A DNA stretch of 39,358 nt from contig NZ_JAPFGB010000044.1 in NCBI RefSeq assembly GCF_026241095.1, positions 1 through 39,358 of the forward strand, read 5' to 3'. Under the pieces are notes generated by a model. That model was not told where the DNA came from. It did not search any database and was given only the letters and a program-made list of their open reading frames with translations. The translations under genes were made by a program, and so were the position numbers. Source of the DNA: Saccharopolyspora sp. NFXS83 (GTDB taxonomy: Bacteria; Actinomycetota; Actinomycetes; Mycobacteriales; Pseudonocardiaceae). This document shows, piece after piece, positions 24,245 through 32,693 of the stretch (the first letter of the stretch is position 1; every line of letters starts with the position of its first letter).

Positions 24245-24895
24245 TCACCTCGCGGCGTCCAAGTAGGCCAGCACGGCCTGCACCCGCCGGTGATCGTCGG
24301 AGGACTGCGCCAAGCCGAGCTTCGCGAAGATGTTCGCGGTGTGCTTGCCGACGGCGCTCTCGCTGAAGTGCAGCCGCTGCGCGATGCCCGTGTTGGACCG
24401 GCCTTGCGCCATCAGCTCCAGCACGGCGCGTTCGCGTTCGGTGATCCGCCGCAGCGGTTCGTCCCGGGCGCGGTGGTCCAGCAGTGTCGCGATCACCTCG
24501 GGATCCATCGCGGTGCCGCCCGCCGCGACCCGCCGCACCGCGTCGACGAACTGCTCCGCGTCGAACACCCGGTCCTTGAGCAGGTAGCCGACCGCACCCG
24601 CCCCGTCGGCGAGCAGCTCGCGCGCGTAGAGCCGCTCCACGTGCTGGGACAGCACCAGCACCGGGAGGCCGGGGACCTCCGACCGCGCGCGCAACGCCGC
24701 TTGCAGCCCCTCGTCGGTGTGGGTCGGGGGCAGCCGCACGTCGACGACCGCCACGTCCGGGCGGTGCTCGGTGAGCGCGCGCGCCAGTTCGGGTCCGCTC
24801 TCCACCCCGGCGACGATCTCGAAGCCGTGCGCGGTCAGCAGGGTCGTCAGGCCGTCGCGGAGGAGGAAGAGGTCTTCGGCGAGGACAACGCGCAT
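24245..24895 (-). CDS. NarL/LuxR-family response regulator
   Basis: A 216-residue regulator. The receiver domain (1-120) has acidic E7/D8, the phospho-accepting D52 in VAVVDVRLPP and Lys in GYLLKDRV near 110. The LuxR-type HTH (about 150-212) reads ITERERAVLELMAQGRSNTG, SAVGKHTANIFAKLGL. ATG 24895 lies inside the end of the sensor kinase gene, which is read first. It is the output partner of that kinase. Target genes cannot be told from the sequence. Confidence 0.94.
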   Translation of the reverse strand: MRVVLAEDLFLLRDGLTTLLTAHGFEIVAGVESGPELARALTEHRPDVAVVDVRLPPTHTDEGLQAALRARSEVPGLPVLVLSQHVERLYARELLADGAGAVGYLLKDRVFDAEQFVDAVRRVAAGGTAMDPEVIATLLDHRARDEPLRRITERERAVLELMAQGRSNTGIAQRLHFSESAVGKHTANIFAKLGLAQSSDDHRRVQAVLAYLDAAR

Positions 24896-26700
24896 GGGAT
24901 CTCCATCGTGGCGCGGGTGGTCCCACCCGCGGGGCTGCTGAGGTCGAGCGTGCCATCGAAGGTGCCGAGCCTGCGGCGGATCCCCCGCAGTCCGGTGCCA
25001 CCGCCGGTGTCGGCGCCGCCGCGGCCGTCGTCGGTCACCGCGATGCGCAGCACTCCGGCCGCGTACCCGAGTTCGACGCGCGCGGTGTCCGCCTCGGCGT
25101 GCTTGAGCACGTTGCCGAGCAGTTCGCTGACCGCGAAGTAGGCCGCGGACTCCACGGCCATCGGACACCTGCCCGGCAGGCTCCCGACGATCTCCACCGG
25201 CAGCGCCACGTCGAGCGCCAGCGACCGGATCGCGTCGGCCAGCCCGCGTTCCACCAGCACCGGCGGCCTGATCCCGCGCACCAGGTCGCGGAGTTCGTCG
25301 AGCACGCGGCGGGAATCCGCCCCCGTCTCGTCGAGCATGTCCCGCGCCCGCTGCGGATCCCGGTCGAGCAGGACGCGGATCGCACCGAGCTTCAGGCCGA
25401 GCGCCACCAGCCGGGCCTGCGGTCCGTCGTGCAGGTCGCGTTCGATCCGGTCCAGTTCGCGGGCTTCGGCGTCGACGGCGTCAGCCCGGGTCTCGGTGAG
25501 CCGCCGCACCCGCCGCGCCAGCTCGGCCCGCCGCGTCGGCGCCAGCAACGACCGCGCCCACCACCCGTGCAGCCGCATCGCGAGCGGCGCCAGCACCAGC
25601 ACCGCGGCGATGGCCGCCACGCCGAGCCCGGCGGTGACGACCCGGTGCGCGGCGAACCAGTCCTGCCACGGCGAGTCCGGGAATTCCAGGTCGGTGAGCG
25701 CTTCGACGACCCACACCCAGAACGGGGCCCACACGCTCTGCGTGGCCCAGAGGGTCAGCGCGGCCGGCGGCACCACCAGCGCCGCGGTCACAACCAGGTC
25801 GCCGCCCAGCCAGGCCAGGTCCCGCCAGGTCGCGGGATCGCGCAGCACGTTCTCGTAACGGGCGTGCCGGATCGCCGGGGCGGGCGATTCGGTCAGCCGA
25901 TCACCGCTGCGGTACAGGCCGTCCGAGGTCGGCTCCGGCGCGGGCGGCTCCGGGCGGTGCGGCGCGGGTATCTCGACGCCGCTCCACCGGGCCGCCAAGG
26001 TCCGGTTGAGCCCGGTCAGCGCGGTGGCGCTCGCGGCGATCCGCGCCCAGAACCGGTGCGCTCCGACCGCGTGCAGCAGCAGGAACGTCACCACCAGCCA
26101 CACCGCACCCAGCAGGTTCAGCACGGACAAGAGTCCGAGCACCAGCAACCGCCAGCAGTCGAGCAGGGCTCGCCGGGTCTCGCTCCACCAGGCGCGCGGC
26201 GGCCGTGGCGGGCCGAGCAGGCTCGCCGTCCACCGGGTGTGCCAGCGCAACGCGCGCCGGCCGATCAACACCGCGAGCAGTCCGAGCGGGGCACCGACGA
26301 ACGGGCTCAGCAGCATCCAGTTCATGTCCCGCGCGGTCGCCGGGTCGTCGGAAACCCGGCGGACGCGCTGGATGTAGTGCGGCAGGTGCGGCGTCCGGTA
26401 CAGGTAGTTCTCCCACCGGTACCGGCCTTCCGCGTCCGGCTGCGGAACCGGGGGCACCGGCAGGTAGTCGACGTCCGCGTCGATCCCCTGCCGCCGCGCG
26501 AAGCGGCGTGCCGAGTTCGCCGCCGCTCGGCACCGGTCCAGCAGCCGTTCGCCCGGAGCGCACGCCCCGATGGTGATCAGCACGATCGCGAGGACGTACC
26601 CGAGGAACGGGACCGGTCCCGCCGCCCCCAGTCCGAACAGCACCAGTCCTCGTCCTGCGCTCGCACCGCGCCGCCGCACCCAGTCCCGCATGAGCACCAT
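24847..26700 (-). CDS. Sensor histidine kinase (HisKA_3) with duplicated membrane sensor region
   Basis: A 617-residue membrane kinase. Two related sensor blocks precede the kinase: about 90-190 (DDPATARDMNWMLLSPFVGA plus two membrane segments) and about 280-390 (RDPATWRDLAWLGGDLVVTA plus further segments), the second after a Pro-rich linker. Dimerisation/phosphoacceptor helix ERDLHDGPQARLVALGLKLG with His near 424, then HATPase ELLGNVLKHAEA and DDGRGG...GTGLRGI. The coding end overlaps the response regulator by 49 nt, so the last residues (after ATMEIP) are dictated by the other frame. ATG 26700 or ATG 26691 are possible starts; the second has GGAAG at better spacing. Confidence 0.9.
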   Translation of the reverse strand: MVLMRDWVRRRGASAGRGLVLFGLGAAGPVPFLGYVLAIVLITIGACAPGERLLDRCRAAANSARRFARRQGIDADVDYLPVPPVPQPDAEGRYRWENYLYRTPHLPHYIQRVRRVSDDPATARDMNWMLLSPFVGAPLGLLAVLIGRRALRWHTRWTASLLGPPRPPRAWWSETRRALLDCWRLLVLGLLSVLNLLGAVWLVVTFLLLHAVGAHRFWARIAASATALTGLNRTLAARWSGVEIPAPHRPEPPAPEPTSDGLYRSGDRLTESPAPAIRHARYENVLRDPATWRDLAWLGGDLVVTAALVVPPAALTLWATQSVWAPFWVWVVEALTDLEFPDSPWQDWFAAHRVVTAGLGVAAIAAVLVLAPLAMRLHGWWARSLLAPTRRAELARRVRRLTETRADAVDAEARELDRIERDLHDGPQARLVALGLKLGAIRVLLDRDPQRARDMLDETGADSRRVLDELRDLVRGIRPPVLVERGLADAIRSLALDVALPVEIVGSLPGRCPMAVESAAYFAVSELLGNVLKHAEADTARVELGYAAGVLRIAVTDDGRGGADTGGGTGLRGIRRRLGTFDGTLDLSSPAGGTTRATMEIPCALSSPKTSSSSATA

Positions 26701-26766
26701 TCTTCCGGCGCCGACGCGGTCGCACGGTCGACTTGGCCACCGAACCGGGGTGGAGTTGTCCCCACC

Positions 26767-26781
26767 CCGCCTCGAAGGCGG
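26767..26781. terminator. Short hairpin between cbiG fusion and sensor kinase
   Basis: CCGCCT (26767-26772) and AGGCGG (26776-26781) pair around the loop CGA. It lies 8 nt after the cbiG stop and upstream of the kinase on the same strand. A weak terminator of the cobM-cobL-cbiG transcript is possible. Confidence 0.35.
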
Positions 26782-26788
26782 ACGCGGG

Positions 26789-28171
26789 TCAGGGCGTCGT
26801 GGGAGCGGGGATCCCGGGGATCGTCGCGACGGTCAAGGCTGCGCAGCCCGGTTCGGCGCGCACGGCGGCGTGCTCGGCCGCGGCGTCGCCCGCTCCGACG
26901 AGCGCGGTGGCGTGGCCGTCGCGGGCGTGCGCGGCGGCGGCGCGCGCACCGGCTTCGGCGGAGTCGACGACCTCCGTCCGCGCGCCCGGATGCAGCAGGT
27001 CTCGGACCTGGCCGAGGTCCCGCGCGCTGCCGATGACGGCGGCGGCGCGGCGGAGTTCGGCTTCGGCGCGCGGTGTCCGCAGGTCGGCCGGGCCGGGGCC
27101 GAGACCGACGACGGTCACCCGGCCGCGCGGGCGGACGCGGGCGGCGGCGACGGTGACCCCGTCGGCGACGAGCTTCGGCACCACCAGCTCGATCGCGGAA
27201 TCCCCCGCGATGTCGTCGCGCCCCAACGGTTTCCCGCTCGTCGCGGAGTCGGAGCCCGCCGCTGCGAGCTCCCCGGCGGCGCGCAGCGCGGCGGCTTCGG
27301 CGACGCTGGCGGTGCCCGTCTCCCGCAGCACCTCCGCGCTCGGGTTCGGCACCTCGACCTCGGCGAGCTCCGCCGCCGGGTACAGCCGCAGCGGCAGTTC
27401 CTCGGCGTCGGCGGAATGCCAGAAGCCCAGGTCCTGCACGGCGTCGAGGATGCCGCGCTCATCTGCCTTCGACTCCGCCGTGGCGAACGCGCGGATCGCC
27501 CGCGGGTCGAGCCCGTGCTCCCGGTCCAGCCGGGACATCAGCCCCGTCACCGCGGTGCGGGACACGCCGCGCACCGCACCCACGCCCACCACGAGCGTCG
27601 GCGGGATCAGCCGCACCGTGCGCTCGCCGAGCTCCCCGGTGGGCCGCCGGTCGTCCACCACGACCGTCCACTCCGGCTCGTCGCAGTGCGCCGAGACGTT
27701 CTCCGGCAGCGCGGGCAGCGGGAACCCGTGCGGGTTGACCAGCCGCACGTGTTCCTCGTCGGCGACGGACCGCGCGCACCCGGCGAGATCACCGTCCACA
27801 GTGGCCGAGAGGTGGTCGACGAGCTCGTCCAGCGGGCTCACCGCCGCGCCCGTGGTCAGCACCGGGACCCGGCCCAGCACCTCCGCGATCTGCGGCGCCA
27901 CGGCCTGCGCACCACCGGAGACGGTGACGGCGAACCGCTCGTCGACGCACACGACCTCGGGGTCGGTGCGTTCGTCGCGCAGCAGCGGCGCGATCAGCCG
28001 CACCGCCGCTCCGACCGGCAGGAACAGCACCACCACGTCCAGCGAGGACCACAGCCGGCGCAGCGCCGGTCCCGGTCCGCCGTCGACGAGCATCGCGTCC
28101 GGCCCCCACCGGGCGGCGAGTTCGGTCGCCGTGCGCTGCTCCTGCGGGGAGCGCGGGAACAACCCGATCAC
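26789..28171 (-). CDS. cbiG: CbiG-like protein fused to a truncated CobJ-type methylase domain
   Basis: A 460-residue protein starting at GTG 28171, which overlaps the cobL stop (GTGA). Residues about 1-120 are CbiG_N-like (VVLFLPVGAAVRLIAPLLRD, DPEVVCVDERFAV), but the family's GHxGGAN loop is reduced to VSGGAQAVA. The middle (about 120-190) is weakly conserved. About 190-320 is the CbiG_C/CobE part (VVGVGAVRGVSRTAVTGLMS, AFATAESKADERG). The tail (about 345-460) begins RGRVTVVGLGPGPADLRTP, a tetrapyrrole methylase N-terminus, yet stops after about 110 residues where CobJ needs about 240. A full CobJ exists in CobIJ. It may help open or stabilise the ring-contracted lactone; enzymatic competence is doubtful. 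Confidence 0.78.
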   Translation of the reverse strand: MIGLFPRSPQEQRTATELAARWGPDAMLVDGGPGPALRRLWSSLDVVVLFLPVGAAVRLIAPLLRDERTDPEVVCVDERFAVTVSGGAQAVAPQIAEVLGRVPVLTTGAAVSPLDELVDHLSATVDGDLAGCARSVADEEHVRLVNPHGFPLPALPENVSAHCDEPEWTVVVDDRRPTGELGERTVRLIPPTLVVGVGAVRGVSRTAVTGLMSRLDREHGLDPRAIRAFATAESKADERGILDAVQDLGFWHSADAEELPLRLYPAAELAEVEVPNPSAEVLRETGTASVAEAAALRAAGELAAAGSDSATSGKPLGRDDIAGDSAIELVVPKLVADGVTVAAARVRPRGRVTVVGLGPGPADLRTPRAEAELRRAAAVIGSARDLGQVRDLLHPGARTEVVDSAEAGARAAAAHARDGHATALVGAGDAAAEHAAVRAEPGCAALTVATIPGIPAPTTP

Positions 28172-29373
28172 GAGTCGGCCTTGCGGCGCCCGGACACCAG
28201 CACCACCGGCGCCGTGGGCTCCAGCTTCGAGCCGCCGTCGGCGAGCTCCACGAGCCTGCTCGCGGCCAGCTGCACGCCGCGCACCTCGTAGCCCGCGGTG
28301 CGCAGCGCCTCCCGGGTGGGGCCGACCCGCTCCAGCTCCGTCAGCTCCACCACGATCCGGGCCGCGCCCGCGTGCGCGCACGCGGCGACGACATCGCCGC
28401 CGCCACCGCCGACGAACACCGCGTCCGGTTTCGGCAGCGCCCGCAACGACTGCGGCGCGGCCTCCTCCTCGACCCGCACGTCCACGCCGTGCCCGGCGGC
28501 GTTGGTGATCAGCCGCACGACCTGGGCCTGGTCCGACTCGACCGCGATCGTCGCGGCACCCAGCCGCGCGCATTCCACCGCGACCGAACCGGATCCGGCG
28601 CCCACGTCCCAGACGAGCGTGCCGGGCCGTGCGGCGAGCTCCGCCAGCGCGACCGCGCGCACCTCGGCGGGAGTGACGTCGCCGTCGCGGTGCGAGAACT
28701 CGTCCTCGGACAGCGCCCAGCCCGACGCGGGCGGCAGCACCTCGCCACCGGCGAGCCAGCCACGGGCGCCGATCTCCTTCGGTTCCTCCGCGCACAGCAC
28801 CACCGCGTCCGGGCGCCAGGTGCGCCGCGCGGCCTCCGCCGGGGTGACGGTGCTGATCTTCTCCGCGTCGCCGCCGAGGTCCTCGCCGACGACCAGGGTG
28901 CGCCGCCAGCCCGCCAGGCCGGAGGCGAGCTGCGCCGGACCGGCGTTCGTCCCGCTGAGCACCAGCACCGCCGGACGCGCCCGGCACAGGTTCAGCACCC
29001 GCGCCAGGTCCGCTTCGCTCGCCGCCGCGACCGGCACCTCGTCCCACGGCCTGCCCAGCCGGGCCATCAGCCGCGCCACGTTCGGAGCGGCGGGCGTGAC
29101 GGCGCACCGCACCCCGCGCTCGCGCAATTCCCGCAGCACGCCGAAGAATCCGGGGTCGCCGTCGACGAGGACGACGCCGGTCTCCTCACCGGCCAGCGAG
29201 GTCAGCGCGCCGACCGCCCTGCCCCACTGCTCCAGGTCCAGCGATCGGGCCTCCTGCGGGGCGTGCGCGTCCAGATGTCTGCGCGAGCCCACCACGAGCC
29301 GCGCCGACCGCAACACTTCGGCGGTGCCCGCGGGCAACTCCGCCCCCTCGACTCCGATCACCGTGACCGTCAC
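28168..29373 (-). CDS. cobL: Precorrin-6Y C5,15-methyltransferase (decarboxylating) CobL
   Basis: A 401-residue CbiE-CbiT fusion. The CbiE-like half (about 1-200) has LVVGSRRHLDA, VLVDGDPGFFGVLREL and VLVLSGTNAGP. The CbiT half (about 215-400) has LSEDEFSHRDGDVTPAEVRA, the SAM site VWDVGAGSGSVAVECAR and PDAVFVGGGGGD. It methylates C5 and C15 and decarboxylates the C12 acetate. GTG 29373 gives the family start VTVTVIGVEG; a longer start at ATG 29433 is possible but less like the family. Its stop overlaps the cbiG start by 4 nt; 123 bp separate it from cobM upstream. Confidence 0.93.
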   Translation of the reverse strand: MTVTVIGVEGAELPAGTAEVLRSARLVVGSRRHLDAHAPQEARSLDLEQWGRAVGALTSLAGEETGVVLVDGDPGFFGVLRELRERGVRCAVTPAAPNVARLMARLGRPWDEVPVAAASEADLARVLNLCRARPAVLVLSGTNAGPAQLASGLAGWRRTLVVGEDLGGDAEKISTVTPAEAARRTWRPDAVVLCAEEPKEIGARGWLAGGEVLPPASGWALSEDEFSHRDGDVTPAEVRAVALAELAARPGTLVWDVGAGSGSVAVECARLGAATIAVESDQAQVVRLITNAAGHGVDVRVEEEAAPQSLRALPKPDAVFVGGGGGDVVAACAHAGAARIVVELTELERVGPTREALRTAGYEVRGVQLAASRLVELADGGSKLEPTAPVVLVSGRRKADS

Positions 29374-29496
29374 GTCTTCCACCTCGTCCTGCCAGGCCGC
29401 TTCACCGGCCGGGCTCGCGGATCGCGAGCCCATCTCAGCTTGCCATGCCGGGTGATCACGCCGTGGCGAGCGTCCCGCGCCGCGGCGCCCCGCCGA

Positions 29497-31110
29497 TCAG
29501 CTCGACGCGTCGCCCTTGTTCTTGGCCGATTTCGCCCCCGCCGCGCGGGATTTGGCGCTCGACGCCTTGGTCTGCGCCTTGGTCTGGGCCTTCGACTGGG
29601 ACTTCGCCCGGGAGCGGGTCTTGGCCGTGGCGCGGGAGGTTCCGGTGGTGCTCGCCGCGGACGTGCGCGCGGCCTCCTGGGCGGTCTCGTCCTGCGCCGC
29701 GGGCTCGGTGTCGCCCCCGGTCGCCGCACCCTGCTCGGCGGGCTCATCGCGCACCACCGACAACGCGGCCCGAGTCGGGCGCGCGGTCTCCGGCTCGTCG
29801 CCGGAGGCGGTGCCGACGTCCTCGAGCTGCGGGGCGAGCGCCGGTTCCGGCTGCGGCACGGCGGTTCCCCCGCCGCCCGGAGCCTCGGTCTCCGCGGCCT
29901 GCTCCACGCGCGGGGCGCTCCCGACCTCGTCCGAGGTTCCCGTCGTGTCCGGCGTCCGCGTGTCCGGGGCGCCGAACAGCTCCGGCTGCGCGGGGTCCTC
30001 GGTGCGGCGCTGCCGGGCCTGCGCCCGAGCGGCGCCGCGCGCGGCCTCCTGCCACTCCCGCACCGCCCACCACGCGATGTTCGGCACGGCGGCGCCGGTG
30101 CCCTCGGCCTCGGCCGAGCCGGTCACGGTGTCGGCGCCCAACGGTGCCGCCTCGGCCGCCCGCGCCACCGGTTCCGCCGCGCGCCGCGACGCCGGAGCCC
30201 GCTCGCCCGCGCCGGGACGCTCGACGTCCGCGCTCCCGGTTCCGACGTGGAACACCGCCGCGCCGCCCGGAACGTCCTCCTGGTCGGAACCGGACGGGGC
30301 CGCGTCGGTGTGCCGCCGCGCCGAGCGGTAGCTGCGGCGCCGCCCCGGGGAATCCGTCCGGCGATAACCGGATTCACCGTGCTGACCCCGAGTCCTGCCC
30401 GTCCCGGCGCCGAGCGCCTTGCCGACGAGGAACAGCGCGGAGCGCCACAGCTTGCGCTGCTTGACCGCCTGCTCCAGCTCGCCGACGGTGGTGCTCAGCA
30501 GCACCTCGTCCGGCCAGCTCACCTTGTAGGCGACCAGCACCGGGATGTCGTCGGCGCAGCCGCCGGCGCGCAGCTCCTCGACCAGTTGCGCGGCGCGGGA
30601 GGCGGGCAGCGTCACCGCCATCGTCGTGCCGTGCCGGGCGAGCTCCCGCACCTGCTCGGCGTCGGACGTCGCGGCCGAACCGCCGCCCAGCCGCGTCAGC
30701 AGCACCGACGGCGCCGCCTCCGGCACCGTCAGCTCGCGGCCCACGGCGGCAGCGGCGGCGGAGAAGCCGTTGACGCCGGGAACGATCTCCACGTCCAGTT
30801 CCATCTTGGCGCAGGCGTCGTGCTGCTCCTGCACCGATCCCCACAGCGCCGGGTCACCGGCGTGCAGCCGCACGACCCGCAGCTTGTCGCGTTCCGCGCG
30901 GCGGTACACCTCCACGGCCTGCTCGTGGGTCAGCTGGGAGGAGTCGAGCAGCTCCGCATCGGCGCTCGCGTGCTCCCGCACGCACTCGGGCGCGAGCACG
31001 CTGGCCGACCACACCACGACGTCGGCTTCGGCGATGCGTCGCGCGGCGCGGACCGTGATGAGGTCCGCGGCGCCGGGTCCGGCGCCGATGAACGAGATCC
31101 GCCCACTCAC
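29497..31110 (-). CDS. cobM: Precorrin-4 C11-methyltransferase CobM with long disordered tail
   Basis: A 537-residue protein. Residues 1-245 are a complete CobM (ISFIGAGPGAADLITVRAAR, RLHAGDPALWGSVQEQ, VPGVNGFSAAAAAVG, LPASRAAQLVEEL, ALFLVGKAL), the usual enzyme being about 250 residues. The following 290 residues are low-complexity: Ala/Glu/Pro/Thr-rich and acidic, with one island that looks folded (VPNIAWWAVREWQEAARGAA, about 365-385). They end in a lysine-rich histone-H1-like segment (AKSQSKAQTKAQTKASSAKS). Codon use stays GC-rich and in frame, so it is translated rather than read-through noise. GTG 31110 has AGGAG nine bases upstream. The role of the tail is unknown; nucleic acid or partner binding is conceivable. 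Confidence 0.92.
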   Translation of the reverse strand: MSGRISFIGAGPGAADLITVRAARRIAEADVVVWSASVLAPECVREHASADAELLDSSQLTHEQAVEVYRRAERDKLRVVRLHAGDPALWGSVQEQHDACAKMELDVEIVPGVNGFSAAAAAVGRELTVPEAAPSVLLTRLGGGSAATSDAEQVRELARHGTTMAVTLPASRAAQLVEELRAGGCADDIPVLVAYKVSWPDEVLLSTTVGELEQAVKQRKLWRSALFLVGKALGAGTGRTRGQHGESGYRRTDSPGRRRSYRSARRHTDAAPSGSDQEDVPGGAAVFHVGTGSADVERPGAGERAPASRRAAEPVARAAEAAPLGADTVTGSAEAEGTGAAVPNIAWWAVREWQEAARGAARAQARQRRTEDPAQPELFGAPDTRTPDTTGTSDEVGSAPRVEQAAETEAPGGGGTAVPQPEPALAPQLEDVGTASGDEPETARPTRAALSVVRDEPAEQGAATGGDTEPAAQDETAQEAARTSAASTTGTSRATAKTRSRAKSQSKAQTKAQTKASSAKSRAAGAKSAKNKGDASS

Positions 31111-31159
31111 TGTTCGCTCTCCTCTTCCGCATCACCACTACGGCCGTGCGCGCCGAACC

Positions 31160-31172
31160 GTCCACATCGGAC
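31160..31172. promoter_or_regulatory. GTCCACATCGGAC motif upstream of cobM
   Basis: A 13-bp dyad (GTCC-ACATC-GGAC) lies 50-62 nt before the cobM GTG. The identical 13-mer occurs at 2544-2556 (in cobIJ) and 6629-6641 (first codons of cobN). Only the copy here is in a promoter-like place; a common regulator of cob genes is conceivable but unproven. Confidence 0.35.
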
Positions 31173-31301
31173 ATCGCCGTGGGGAGGGACATCGGCCCGA
31201 TGGCCAGGGAGGCGACGGCGTGGCCGGGCCGGTGGCACCGGGCAGCACGTCGCCCACCGTGGCCGCGCAGGTGACGACCGTACCCGGTGATCGTGGCGCG
31301 C

Positions 31302-32693
31302 TCACACGGCCGTACCCGCACCGCCCGTCACGGTCCGCGAGCAGCTGGTCACGAACCGCGACACCGCCTCCGGCGTCCCGGCAGGATGGGTGTGCAGGTA
31401 GGAGGCGTGCAGCCCGCCGCGGACGAATCCCTCCGCGACCGCCGAGTCCGCGCGCCAGAACCACGCGGGGTCCGCGCCGTGGCCCGGATCGAGCCGGGTG
31501 CGGTGGAACTCGTGCCCGGTGAACCGCGCGCCGCGCACGCCCAGCACCGAGTCCGCGGCGGCGACCGCGTCGCGGTAGCCCAGCGTCAGCCGCGGCGACA
31601 TCTCGGCCCGCGCCGGGATCACCCCGCACAGCGGATGCCCGTCGAGCTCCTCGGCGAGGTAGAGCAGCCCGCCGCACTCGGCGTGGATCGGCGCGCCCGT
31701 CGCGGCGAACCGGGTGATCTCCGCGCGCAGCGCCGAGTTCGCCGACAGCGCGGCGGCGTGCTGCTCCGGGAACCCGCCGGGCAGCACGAGCCCGCGGGTG
31801 CCCGCGGGCAGCACCTCGTCGCGCAGCGGGTCGAGCACCGCCACCTCGGCACCGGCGGCGGTGAGCAGCTCGACGTGCTCGGTGTAGGCGAAGGTGAACG
31901 CGGGGCCACCGGCCACGGCGATCACCGGGCGGTCCGCGACCGGCTCCACCTCGGCCGCCGCGTCCCAGACCGGACCGTCGAGCGCCGGAGCGCTGCGCGC
32001 CAGCGCGACCACCGCGTCCAGGTCCACCCCGGCCTCGACGGCGTCCGACATCGCCTCGACCGCCTCGGTGGCGGCGCCGCCGTGCTCGGCGGCGGTGACC
32101 AGGCCCAGGTGCCGCGACGGCACGCTGAGCCCGCCGGTGCGGCCCAGCGAGCCCAGCACCGGCAGCCCCACCGAGTCCGACGCGTCCCGCAGCACCTGCT
32201 CGTGGCGCGGCGAGCCGACCCGGTTGAGGATCACCCCGGCCAGCCGCACTCCCGGCTGGAAGCTGCGGAAACCGTGCAGCAGCGCCGCGATGCTCTGCGA
32301 CTGCCCCTGCGCGTCGACGACCAGCACCACCGGGGCGCGCAGCAGGCCCGCGACGTGCGCGGTGGAGCCGAACGCGGGCTCGTCACCGGGCCCGGGGCCG
32401 TCGATCTTGCCGTCGAACAGGCCCATCACGCCTTCGGCGACGGACAGGTCGGCGCCCGCGCTGCCGTGCCGGAACAGCGGCGCGATCCGCTCCTCCCCCA
32501 CCAGCACCGGGTCCAGGTTCCGCCCGGGCAGCCCGGAGGCGACGTGGTGGTAGCCGGGGTCGATGTAGTCCGGCCCGACCTTGAACGGCGCCACCCGCAG
32601 CGACCGGCGGCGCAGCGCGCCGAGCAGCCCGGTCGCCACCGTCGTCTTGCCCTGCCCGGAGCCGGGCGCGGCGATGACGACGCGCGGGCTCAC
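31302..32693 (-). CDS. cobB: Cobyrinate / hydrogenobyrinate a,c-diamide synthase CobB
   Basis: A 463-residue glutamine amidotransferase that amidates the a and c carboxylates with ATP. N-terminal P-loop domain: VVIAAPGSGQGKTTVATGLL (4-23), VAPFKVGPDYIDPGYH, AEGVMGLFDGK. C-terminal class I amidotransferase-like (triad) domain: LVLPGGFPEQHAAAL, HAECGGLLYLAEEL with the nucleophile Cys, and EFHRTRLD. GTG 32693 overlaps the cobO stop as GTGA (a GTG one codon earlier is also possible), so cobO-cobB form a coupled pair. The product is the substrate for CobN-dependent cobalt insertion. Confidence 0.94.
   Translation of the reverse strand: MSPRVVIAAPGSGQGKTTVATGLLGALRRRSLRVAPFKVGPDYIDPGYHHVASGLPGRNLDPVLVGEERIAPLFRHGSAGADLSVAEGVMGLFDGKIDGPGPGDEPAFGSTAHVAGLLRAPVVLVVDAQGQSQSIAALLHGFRSFQPGVRLAGVILNRVGSPRHEQVLRDASDSVGLPVLGSLGRTGGLSVPSRHLGLVTAAEHGGAATEAVEAMSDAVEAGVDLDAVVALARSAPALDGPVWDAAAEVEPVADRPVIAVAGGPAFTFAYTEHVELLTAAGAEVAVLDPLRDEVLPAGTRGLVLPGGFPEQHAAALSANSALRAEITRFAATGAPIHAECGGLLYLAEELDGHPLCGVIPARAEMSPRLTLGYRDAVAAADSVLGVRGARFTGHEFHRTRLDPGHGADPAWFWRADSAVAEGFVRGGLHASYLHTHPAGTPEAVSRFVTSCSRTVTGGAGTAV

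Noticed and set aside
28372-31290. 972-codon plus-strand frame opposite cobL-cobM
   Set aside because: Spans two real genes and their spacer and gives Arg-rich nonsense.
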